Shown here piece after piece: positions 55,816 through 64,000 of a stretch of 64,000 nucleotides of DNA. The stretch is taken from the NCBI GenBank assembly GCA_024220505.1, contig JAKZZE010000002.1, positions 744,001 to 808,000 on the forward strand, read 5' to 3'. The translations under genes were made by a program, and so were the position numbers. The DNA comes from Rhizopus arrhizus. Taxonomy: Eukaryota > Mucoromycota > Mucoromycetes > Mucorales > Rhizopodaceae. Each line of letters begins with the position of its first letter. Position 1 is the first letter of the stretch. The notes beneath the pieces were generated by a model. That model had not been told where the DNA came from, searched no databases, and worked only from the letters and a program-made list of their open reading frames with translations.

Positions 55816-56665
55816 TATAGATGAATGCTGCTCTGCTTTGGCCTCTTTCTGTTTCTTTCCTAATTTTCGCTTTGGTTCTTAAGTACTGATGTCTTTTCTT
55901 TTGCTTTGAGTGCCCAAGTCCTTGAATCCTTGAATCCTTGAATCCTTGTGTCTCTGAATCCTTGAGCTTGGCTTTTTTTTTTTTTTTTCTTTTTTTCTTT
56001 TGAGAACTTTTTGAGTTCCACGAGACTAGTTGATGTATTTTTAGATTAGATGCTGCTATTCTGGTGACATTAGGTAAGTCAAGTACACTTTTAAAACGCT
56101 ACAAGCAAAGAAATATCATATTTTGTTATTATTATTTTATTCAAATAAAAAAAAAGCTATTTTTTATAAACAAAATCCCTATTTTTTTGTATATATAAAG
56201 CAATATTTATTGCAATATGAATGGTCAATAAAGAAGTATATAAGCTATATAAGTGGTCAATAAAGAAGTATATAAAGCAATATGAGTGGTTCATAAAGAA
56301 ATATATAAGGCAATATGGGTGGTCAATAAAGAAGTATATAAGGCAATATGAGTGTTCGATGAAGAAGTATATAAGGCAATATGAGCGGTCGATAAAAGAA
56401 CAAAAAGACATATAAAGTAATGTTTTAAAACGTATCATTCGTTGCTCAAACGTTGACTAGTATTAATTGAAACGTAAAAAATGCTTTGGTAAAAGAACAC
56501 TAAACGACCTCCTCTTGCTTGCGTAAAAGTTATTTAACGATTACTGCTCTGCCTCGAAAATCGTTTAAAAGAGCAATAAAATTCCGTGGAGTTGCGTTAA
56601 ACTTCGCGTTGTTGCGCTCATTTATGCTAAAAAACTACGTTTAATATCTCCAATTATTTGCAGTG
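55816..56665. other. Right end of CACTA-2
   Basis: No gene. Contains CCTTGAAT repeated about four times (55919-55950), T runs near 55973-56000, the 33-bp tandem array listed next, and the right inverted end. Confidence 0.6.
56218..56400. repeat. 33-bp tandem array, about 5-6 units
   Basis: Units like GTGGTCAATAAAGAAGTATA followed by TAAGGCAATATGA. Because 33 is a multiple of three, frames stay open through it on both strands, but the products are merely repeats and not credible genes. It lies 260-450 bp from the CACTA-2 end and might act as a transposase-binding array; that is inference. Confidence 0.8.
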
Positions 56666-57342
56666 CAAGTTCGACCCCTGATAGGATCTTCGGATCTATC
56701 CCTTCCCTGCCCCTCTACATGTTCTGTTTGCCGAGTGCATCAAGCACTTTTGTTTCTCCGCCTGTGTGTTGCGTTGCGTAGCAGCTGAGCATCTGTCTAC
56801 TTTCCTTCCCTTTCGGGGGACTTTGGTGTGCGCTCTTGACGATAATACTGGTTTTAACGCCACTGCTGTTCTGGTCGGTTGGTCTGCGTTGGTTGTTTGT
56901 CGAGCGTTGTTGGTCCGCGGTGCCGGGATGCCCAGCCCGGGCTTAATGAAGCGCGTTCTGTTCCTGCCTCAAGTCTTCGTCTCTGGTTCCAGCTCCCCCC
57001 AATAATAATCCGTTCCTTCTTTCTTCCTTTCCCTCCTCCCCCATAATAGTTTGTATGCTTTCCAGTTTATCACTGTGGATAGCAATAATGACATATTTGT
57101 CGCCTGCAATTATCCAATAAAATATAAAATCTTTAACCTGAGCTAAGCGACCCACCTTTCTTTCGCTCTTCCGACCGTTACACAAGGTATAGTACGCGTA
57201 ATCAACTTTGAACTCAAATATCTCTGCGAATACGATACATCCATCCACCGTTTTAACACCAAAATAATCGTCGTATTTTTCTCTACAAGTTATATTTTTT
57301 TCAACTCGATTGCTGTATTTTTCACCATTTTCGACATTTCCC

Positions 57343-58347
57343 ATGTCTCAACAATCTGGCACTCCCATTTCGCTCATCTCGCAAGATGGAGTTGCAAATG
57401 TCAACATTACAAACCCTTCTGACATGCAACAAGCTCTGCAATATTTATTGCACAACTTTCAAACCCTCCAGCAATGTGTTTCAACCCACGATGACTTGTT
57501 TGCTGAACTGACTGCTTTACGCAGTGAAAATGCTACTTTGAAGGCGAAAATCGCCTCACTTGAATCCCAACTCTCCGCTGGCGCTGACGTCAACAATTCT
57601 TCCGCTTTCTCTTCTTTGACTTCCGATCCGGCATCCATACGTGCACCCCAAGATGCACCTCAAAAGAACAATGCAACCTATAGTGCTATTGCTGCCAAGG
57701 CTGCTGCTACTACTGCTACTACTACCCGTCGCCCACCTAGCAAGAAGCGAAAGCTTGCTGCTAGTCGCCCATTCCAACCAGTTGACCCTTCTGCTCCTCG
57801 TGGTTTCGAATACCTGTACTTGCATAGAAACCGCAAGCTGTCCCGTGCTGAAATTAGACGCAACCTGCGTTTACTTGGTCTTGATCTTTCCCGTGTCTTG
57901 GACATCTGCTTCCCTGGCCCAAAGGCCATTGGTCTCCTGATCCATGTTCTTTACAAAGAAGAGGTGATCTCTCTTCTTTCTGCTGCCAAGGTTCCGTTGG
58001 TTGACGGTTTTGATCCTTTGGATCCTGTCCACTTGGCGGATCCTGAGCTCCAGCATCTTTCATCGGCTGACAAGGCTAATGAATGTGCTGAGCTTCAGTT
58101 CACTCGCTGCTCCCGTGCTCTCTCTCGTCTTGGTGCTGGCCGTGCTCATCTGGTGGGTCCCGTAGGTAAGTACTTTTCTTCCAAGGGTTGGATCGATGAG
58201 GACTCTTTGAGTCAGATTCTATCCTCCCTCCCTTCTCCCCTTTCTGCTTCTCGTGGTCGTGACCCAGGCGCTGCTTTCCGTGGTGACACGGTCATGTCAG
58301 ATGCTTTGGTCTCTGATTCCGCTAGTGCTGGATCACACTCATTATGA
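57343..58347 (+). CDS. LINE4 ORF1
   Basis: 334 residues, intact and closest to LINE3 ORF1. Coiled coil, basic SKKRKLAASR patch and conserved C-terminal half. The stop overlaps the ORF2 start (ATGA at 58344-58347). Confidence 0.82.
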   Translation: MSQQSGTPISLISQDGVANVNITNPSDMQQALQYLLHNFQTLQQCVSTHDDLFAELTALRSENATLKAKIASLESQLSAGADVNNSSAFSSLTSDPASIRAPQDAPQKNNATYSAIAAKAAATTATTTRRPPSKKRKLAASRPFQPVDPSAPRGFEYLYLHRNRKLSRAEIRRNLRLLGLDLSRVLDICFPGPKAIGLLIHVLYKEEVISLLSAAKVPLVDGFDPLDPVHLADPELQHLSSADKANECAELQFTRCSRALSRLGAGRAHLVGPVGKYFSSKGWIDEDSLSQILSSLPSPLSASRGRDPGAAFRGDTVMSDALVSDSASAGSHSL

Positions 58348-60820
58348 GTGAGGTCCATCACCTTTCTATAAGCCTTTGGAACGCGAATGGTCTTCGGACC
58401 ACGACCGTTCATGAAGTCTTGTCTCATTGTCTCTCCTCTACTCTCCTTTTCATCACCGAGACTTGGCTTCTTTCCCCTTCTCTTCTTCCTACTGACTGGA
58501 TGCAGTATCATGTGTATGGTGTTCCTGTACCTTCGGCCAACCGTGGTTCGATGGGTGTTACTGCTCTGGTCTCTCCTTCTTGTCCCTTTCCTGTCTCTCA
58601 ACTTCCTTCACCGAATCGGTATACCCTTTCGTTGAAGGTCGGACCCTTTCGCCTTCATTGTTTGTATGTACCTCCTCCTCTTTCTAACTCTGAATTTATT
58701 AATGTACTTTCCTCCATCCCCTCCTTACCCAATACTTTTATTTGTGGCGACTTTAATGCTCGTCTTGGTGACCTCACTGGTGATGCATTGGTCTCTCCTC
58801 GTGGTGCTGCTATGGCTCGCTGGCTTGCTGATCGCTCCTTGACCGTTCTGAACGGCCCACTGGCTCATGGTATTCCTACCTGGGTCGGGTTTCGTGATGA
58901 TCGAGAGATGAGTAGCATCATTGACATGTTTTTAACAAACGCGTCATTGATGTCTCCTCGCCTTGACATCGCGTCTGACTTGTCTCTTGGTTCTGATCAT
59001 CGTCTACTCACGCTGTCATTTACTTTTGCTCAGTCAAGTGCCTCTGAGTCTATGTCTGAAACATCTGATACCACAATACATCCTCGTCGACTATGGAACT
59101 TGTCTCGCCTTTGTGAACCTGATCCATGTCAGCTGTATCAAGATACATTTCGCTCGTCTTCTGCTCCTTTGCTTTCTCAACTGAAAAGGTTGGTTCAACA
59201 CCCTCCTTCTTCACGTCCGCCTATTGACGACCTCAACGCGTCGCTCAACTCAATCATCTACCGCTCTCTTGACTCTTCTGTCGGTGATCGTCCACCTCGT
59301 CCATCCCATTGGAAAAAGTACTGGACACAACAACTGCAAGATGCTGCTGACTTCCGTAATAGATGTTACCGTAGATGGCGTCGTGCCTTTGGTATTGACA
59401 AAGTCTATTGGTGGCATCAACATCAACAAGCGAATGTCTCCTTTCGCCAAGCTGTGGCCAATGCCAAACGTCTGTCCTGGCAAGCATTTTGCAAGTCTCT
59501 CGAATCTGACTTCACTAAAGCCGTTTCCAAAGTCAAGCAACTCAAACGACGACATCAGTCATCTTCATCATTCTCTCATCCTGATGGTCCGTCTAAGGCA
59601 GTGGAGGTAATGGCTAGTCACTTGGCTTCGGTCTTTGATGGCAGTCTTCTACCTTCCACTCGCCCATCACCACCTCCATCTCCATCCTCTCTTGGTTTGC
59701 CTCTTGGTCTCCATGGTTCATCTCCTTCTGGTACGTCTCCCTCTGGTTCATCTGGTCCTCCTGGTTCATCAAACACACTATTCGCTCCTTTAACAATACA
59801 TATGTACATCGGTCAGCTCCCTACTCGTAAAGCTCCTGGTGCTGATCACATCAAGGCCGAGATGCTCAAGCCGATCAGTACTGACCTCTCCCACTTGCTG
59901 TCTTGGTTCTTTTCCCTATGCTGTCAATGGTCCTACGTTCCTTCTCTCTGGCGGCATGCTCAAGTCTATCCGATCTTCAAGAAAGGTGATCCTTCGCTGC
60001 CGTCCAACTATCGACCCATCTCACTGACCTCGGTGTTTAGAAAGCTCCTTGAGCTTAGTCTTGCTCCATGGCTCGCCTCGGTGTCGCCTCGACTTGATCT
60101 GGCTCAAGGTGGCTTTCGTCCTCGTCGCTCAGCTCTTGACCAAGCCCTATGTCTTCATGAGCTGATGCAGTCCTACTATCGTCGATCTCATCGTTTTCCT
60201 GTGGTGGCATTCCTAGATATCAAGTCGGCCTACGATACCGTCGACCGACGTGTTATCTGGGATGCTCTCTCTCGTTCTGGTGCTGGTTCGTCTCCTTGTC
60301 TGCCTCTCTTGGTTCATCTTTTTGATGATGTCTCGGTGTCTGTCTTGGTGTCCAATCAATCGTCCGCTCCTTTTTCTCCTGTCACCGGTGTCTTGCAAGG
60401 TTCTGTTCTCAGTCCTCACTTGTACTCGGTGTACATCAATACATTACCTGCTCTTCTTCGTCAAGTCGCTGCTCCTGCCACCCATTTGGTTCCCTCCTCT
60501 GGTTCTGCTGATGCTGGTATGGTCCCAGTGAACTCTCTCCTCTTTGCTGATGATGTCGCAGTCATTGGCTCGGCAAAGTCAGTCAAAGAGATGCTCAAGC
60601 TCTGTGAGGATCACTCGTTGTCTCTTGGCTATCGCTGGAATCCTCTGAAGTGCGCGGTGCTCAACCACCCCACTTCCTCTTCATCATCATCTGGTTCAAC
60701 CCAATTAAGCCTCTATGGTATTTCTCTCCCCTTGGTCGACAAGTTCGTATACCTTGGTATGCCTTTCGTCAAGACTGGTCTCTCTGCTGCTTCGGTGCTT
60801 CCTCTTCGTTCTCCTGGTGT
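58344..60820 (+). pseudogene. LINE4 ORF2, truncated
   Basis: About 826 LINE residues: the complete endonuclease, linker and reverse transcriptase through PLVDKFVYLGMPFVKTG, then cut at Merlin. The linker (LLPSTRPSPPPSPSSLG, LFAPLTIHMYIGQL) is of the LINE1 type, while the stretch after FADD is of the LINE3 type. The C-terminal Cys-His region is missing. Confidence 0.9.
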
Positions 60821-63066
60821 GGCAAGGGCAAAAGATAGGTCCCGGAGATCGCTGGCCTCAATTAAGCTCCGATCTGCATGAAACTCCGAATATGCATTCT
60901 TGTACCTTGTATCATCTTTGATGCCAAATTTGGTAAGATTTCAATCAGCGCATCTGGTTCTATTGGCCATTGAATTTGCCTAGTCTACCGCTTAGTAAAA
61001 TGAAATTGGGTGACCAAGATTTCAGAATTGGTCCAGCAGTTGCGGATGAGAAATTTATAGGAGTAGATATAATAAGCTTTATTAAAGTCTGTAACCGTAA
61101 TTAAACTTTATTAAATGAATAAAACTGCACTGGCTATGCACGATGAACTCTACGAGACCTTCTGTGTTGTCTAGTAGTAGGTGTTTCCAGACTAGAGCGA
61201 CCAGCTAAATCAGTCATTGCATCCATTATTGGAGCTGTGGGATCAATCATTCCAGGAGTTACTGCTGTAGAGCGAGTAGGGGGCATCCAGTCCTCGTCAT
61301 CTGTACTATCCTCGCTTGAAGAAGCATCAGAATGATAGTCGTGCTCGAACTGGAATGGCTCATGCCGGTCTTCTTGACTATCATCGATCTCAGCACCAAC
61401 GTTTCCATCTGCAGCACGAGTAATCCATTCATATGAGTCAATATTATCTTCTGTTACCCCTTCACTAACTGTTCGCTGAAATGATACCTCTTGCAAGCAT
61501 CGTTCCATCCCGCGGATAAGTCCATTGTCCCGATTTTCATACCTCCATAAGTACTCTAATAAACGTGCTGGGCAATGCTTTGCGGTGCGATAACGAGGGT
61601 GAACCAAAGATTTGACATCTCGCCATAGACCTTCTATAGTGTTTGTATTTATCATGCCCTCTGTATGGTTACCCTCTACATTATCCCGAGTAGCAAATCC
61701 ATGGGAATGGTTAACAACCTCATGCCGACGGAAAAAAAAACTCACTAGAGCTATAGTTTGCTGGAGCGAATATATGATTCTGCAATCTTACATCATCAGG
61801 ATGAAGTGAGGAATAGGCCCTCCATCCATCGCTACGGATGACTGCTCCTTCCTTGCAAAACTGGTAAAGGATAGGCAACAATGTAGCAGCAGTCCTATTC
61901 GGAACGGTACAGAGCATACGGCGTCCAGCAGAGAACTTCTGTCTCGTCTCTTGAACACCAGTTGTACGATCGGTATAGCTGTACGTAATACCAGTACGAA
62001 GGGCTTCTACCATTCCAAAAACCCAAACTCCATCTCTGCGTGATCCACGATTGTATTTACGCTTGCCAAATTTGGACTCGTCAATTTGAATATGATCGCA
62101 GAGTTCGTTGTCACCGAGCTTGTAGTCACCAAAATACCTGATAAAATCGTTGTGCATAAGCATCTGACAATCAACAGCAAGCTGACTAACAGTAGGACCA
62201 CTAATGCGAACCGTTCTGATGATAATAGCAATTGATGCCTTACGAAAATACTCCGAAAGTACTATGTACACCTTGTTGATGTCCGACTTCTTATTAAAAA
62301 ATACAGATCCCTTCGTAATGGATTCTTGTCGATCATTATGAATCCTAATTGATGAAGGAGTGCGACAACGATAGTAGAACTGAGATTTGCTACGTCTGTA
62401 CCTAAGGACCATCTCATTCGTGCATCCATTGAAGTTGCAAATGCGGTTTTCCCTGTAGAACGCACCAATAGATTCCCTCAGGTGACTGTAATTCCATCAG
62501 TAAACATGCCCTACTTTCCTTTTATATCACTTACGTCCATGTAGTTTCTTCTGACACAATGATTCTTGCTTCGCTCACTCTGTCACCATCCGAAGGAGTA
62601 CGAAACCCATAAGGAGCAGACAATTGGCCAGAAGTACGGCCACCACGACGTGATAAGGATACAACAGAGCTTGAGACGGACATAGACGAAAATTAGTAAA
62701 ATACAGAGAAAATACAAAAATGCAAAGGGGTATTTATATTCTTCCTACAAAAAATGACGCAACATAAGTATCCAATCATATTGGTGATTATCTATCCCGA
62801 GTCAGAGTCCAGGGTCAACAAAAAAAGCGCAAAATACCACAAAAGGAAAGAAAAAAAAATTATTCTAAAAAGTCCACTGACGCTGACTTATCTAAGCGGT
62901 AGACTAGGCAAATTCAATGGCCAATAGAACCAGATGCGCTGATTGAAATCTTACCAAATTTGGCATCAAAGATGATACGAGGTACAAAAATGCATATTCG
63001 GAGTTTCATGCAGATCGGAGCTTAATTGAGGCCAGCGATCTCCGGGACCTATCTTTTGCTTTAGCC
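60821..63066 (-). mobile_element. Merlin (IS1595-like) DNA transposon
   Basis: 2246 bp with long inverted ends. Left GGCAAGGGCAAAAGATAGG and right its mirror from GGCTAAAGCAAAAGATAGG share over 150 bp of nearly matching inverted repeat (about 60821-61000 and 62890-63066). It contains one transposase gene. The left flank is LINE4 and the right flank a chromovirus pol gene, and no 8-9 bp duplication is visible, so the two ends probably come from different insertion events. Confidence 0.85.
61134..62684 (-). pseudogene. Merlin transposase (DDE, IS1595/ISXO2-like), one frameshift
   Basis: Start ATG at 62684 (MSVSSSVVSLSRRGGR). The first exon ends near 62532 at a GTAAGT, and the second begins after TTACAG near 62485. 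It has a Cys-containing segment (ICNFNGC...YYRCRTP) and then the catalytic domain: Asp in IQIDESKFGKRKYNRG, Asp in VIRSDGWRAYSSL and Glu in NTNTIEGLWRDVK, preceded by VVNHSHGF. The frame shifts in a T9 run at about 61732-61740 between the second Asp and the Glu. An acidic tail (about residues 430-500) ends in basic RQHRRSRRVHRA. Merlin proteins cut and paste DNA with 8-9 bp duplications. Confidence 0.88.
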
Positions 63067-63067
63067 A

Positions 63068-63256
63068 AGATGGAAAGGTTATCCTCCAGAATATGATACC
63101 TGGGAACCTGCCTCAAGTTTTGATGACATGAGTATGATAGAACAGTACTGGGCAAGACGTAACGTCAATAATAACATTGGCAAACGTAAACGCTCATCTC
63201 ATACGAATGTTCCAACAAAGACTAATAATTTTAACAAACGAAACAAGACAAAGTAA
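63068..63256 (+). pseudogene. Chromovirus Pol C-terminus (chromodomain fragment)
   Basis: 62 codons beginning RWKGYPPEYDTWEPASSF, the second half of a chromodomain. Then come DMSMIEQYWARR, a basic tail with GKRKRSSHT, and TAA. Everything upstream is replaced by Merlin. It is followed after about 200 bp by the element's 3' LTR. Compared with Ty3-2 the chromodomain is of the same sort but clearly another family. Confidence 0.88.
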
Positions 63257-63462
63257 CGAGCTGAATATGATCTTTTCCCATTACTTTTTTCCTCAACAGG
63301 TTTTTTGGGTTTTTATCGATTATATACCAGAAGAGCATACTATCTCTTTCCTCTACACTTACGTCTTTAATATAAACAGCCTGCGCAATCATGTTGGATA
63401 TGATCCATGTACTCTTCGTTATTCATGATGCTCATCGGTTGTTCCAACCTGGAAGGGGGCAA
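63257..63462 (+). other. 3' non-coding region of the chromovirus with polypurine tract
   Basis: Non-coding sequence between Pol and the LTR. GGAAGGGGGC (63451-63460), just before the LTR start TGATGTATCC, is the polypurine tract for plus-strand priming. Confidence 0.8.
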
Positions 63463-63878
63463 TGATGTATCCATCATTCATAACTCGATATGAAAACAGT
63501 ATTAATAAGCTACATGTAAAATATATCCAATAGATAGGCTACAGGTTAATTCGGATAAATCTTCATTAAGAATAAGATGCTGCGTAATTGCACGGTTAAA
63601 TTATATTAAATCCAGGAACTAAATCACAGTCAATCGCAGTCAATCATATACGAGTATTCTATGGATAAATGCTTATGATGACAAAGATAACAATGGAAGA
63701 ACACGTAACCATTATCTATTTGTCATCAGTTATATCATACTCGTTAATTATTAATCCATGACATGAAATATTATCCGTGTATGAAAAGTATAAATAGAGT
63801 ATCATTTTCTTATTAAATAAAGCAATCTCTTTATCGAGTCTCGTCCTCTCTTGTTCCTTTCTATTCTTGGATAAATCA
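63463..63878 (+). repeat. Chromovirus 3' LTR, 416 bp
   Basis: TGATGTATCC...GGATAAATCA, with a TATAAATAG box near 63790 and AATAAAGCAA just after. It matches the solo LTR at 23209-23624 in reverse orientation and equals it in length. The 5' LTR is not in the window. Confidence 0.92.
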
Positions 63879-64000
63879 ATCAGATTATGTTCATATCCTG
63901 TCGACCACGCTGATGGACAGCCTGAACTACTATGGCTACAAGTAGGAGGCTATCTATTTTCAGCAAGATAACAATCCTAAGGACACATCAAAGCTTGCTC
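63879..64000 (+). pseudogene. Tc1-like transposase fragment at the window edge
   Basis: Reads LMDSLNYYGYK, a stop, then YFQQDNNPKDTSKLA, which matches the region around the second catalytic Asp of Tc1 transposases. It continues beyond the window. The chromovirus LTR lies directly against it, so the retroelement had inserted in this relic. Confidence 0.75.

Larger units (their letters stand above)
42848..56665 (+). mobile_element. CACTA-superfamily DNA transposon CACTA-2
   Basis: 13818 bp, or about 7.75 kb without the nested Ty3-2. The ends CACTGCAAATAATTGG and CCAATTATTTGCAGTG are exact inverted repeats, extending to about 20 bp with one mismatch. CAA is duplicated (42845-42847 and 56666-56668), again 3 bp, and the empty site is known from SINE1 and SINE3. 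It carries a four-exon transposase with one internal stop and a four-exon minus-strand gene, converging, with tandem repeats on the right. Terminal sequences differ from CACTA-1 beyond CACT, so the two belong to different families. Confidence 0.94.
42790..57137 (+). mobile_element. SINE copy 4, split by CACTA-2
   Basis: Pieces 42790-42847 and 56669-57137 sum to 527 bp, the same as SINE1 and SINE3. The A box (42803-42814) is in the left piece. The B box GTTCGACCC starts at 56669, the first base after the duplicated CAA, so the insertion lies directly against the B box. The 3' tail with GACATATTTGTC (57090-57101) leads to the 15-mer at 57138-57152. Confidence 0.93.
57153..60820 (+). mobile_element. 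LINE copy 4, 3' part lost at Merlin
   Basis: Starts CACCTTTCTTTCGCTC after the 15-mer (57138-57152) and runs 3668 bp until GTTCTCCTGGTGT, where Merlin begins. ORF1 is complete. ORF2 lacks its last quarter, and the 3' tail is absent from the window. Confidence 0.92.

Noticed and set aside
56221..56415. Open frame of about 64 codons in the 33-bp array
   Set aside because: The unit is a multiple of three, so an open frame is expected; the product is only a repeat and has no start or stop context of a gene.
61682..61751. GTGAGT...TAG intron in the Merlin transposase
   Set aside because: It would remove VVNHSHGF, which is conserved in this transposase family, so a one-base shift in the T run is more likely.

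Overview
This 64 kb window is almost wholly transposable elements. No ordinary host protein gene was recognised; the only non-mobile gene is one intact tRNA-Ile(AAU). The DNA looks like an early-diverging filamentous fungus, most likely Mucoromycota (Mucorales-like). The reasons are AT-rich DNA with long homopolymers, short GTAAGT...TAG introns, L1-like LINEs of the kind common in Mucorales, CACTA transposases of the fungal tnp2/Plavaka-like sort, and Ty3, Tc1/mariner and Merlin elements packed into each other. The taxon is inferred.

Layout. 1-24884 is a nest of LTR elements. An old LTR-like repeat (756 onward) holds a dead Tc1 copy (1081-2710) and a minus-strand Ty3 element (Ty3-1, 2852-23757). 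Ty3-1 is itself split by a second dead Tc1 (8625-10261), a 9.7 kb CACTA transposon (CACTA-1, 12274-21964, 3-bp duplication TGT) and an LTR cluster (22299-23729) with a solo LTR in it. With these removed, Ty3-1 is about 8.1 kb with two 577-bp LTRs, a -1 frameshift heptamer at the end of gag, a tRNA-Ile primer site, and an unrecognised extra ORF after integrase.

24885-60820 is the most striking part. The tRNA-Ile gene is followed head-to-tail by LINE1, SINE1, SINE2, LINE2, SINE3, LINE3, SINE4 and LINE4, all on the plus strand. Every junction between units carries the same 15-mer, CTGAGCTAAGCGACC, which is the reverse complement of tRNA-Ile nucleotides 1-15. Each insertion therefore appears to recreate its own target. 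The SINEs have tRNA-like heads with Pol III boxes and end in the LINE 3' tail. A 12-nt hairpin in that tail is kept by covariation in three sequence versions. LINE ORF1 and ORF2 overlap as ATGA. LINE3 is interrupted by a mariner-like element with 212-bp inverted repeats. SINE4 is interrupted just before its B box by a 13.8 kb CACTA element (CACTA-2, 42848-56665, duplication CAA), which carries a young Ty3 chromovirus (Ty3-2, 49751-55810, 460-bp LTRs identical by eye).

60821-64000: LINE4 is cut off at a Merlin element (60821-63066). The far side of Merlin is the chromodomain end of a different chromovirus, then that element's 416-bp 3' LTR and a Tc1 scrap. The two Merlin flanks do not match, so a rearrangement is likely.

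How the parts relate: the LINE probably supplies reverse transcriptase to the SINEs. The same tRNA-Ile is the landing site of the LINE/SINE array and the apparent primer of Ty3-1. Both CACTA elements carry a transposase plus a second multi-exon gene.
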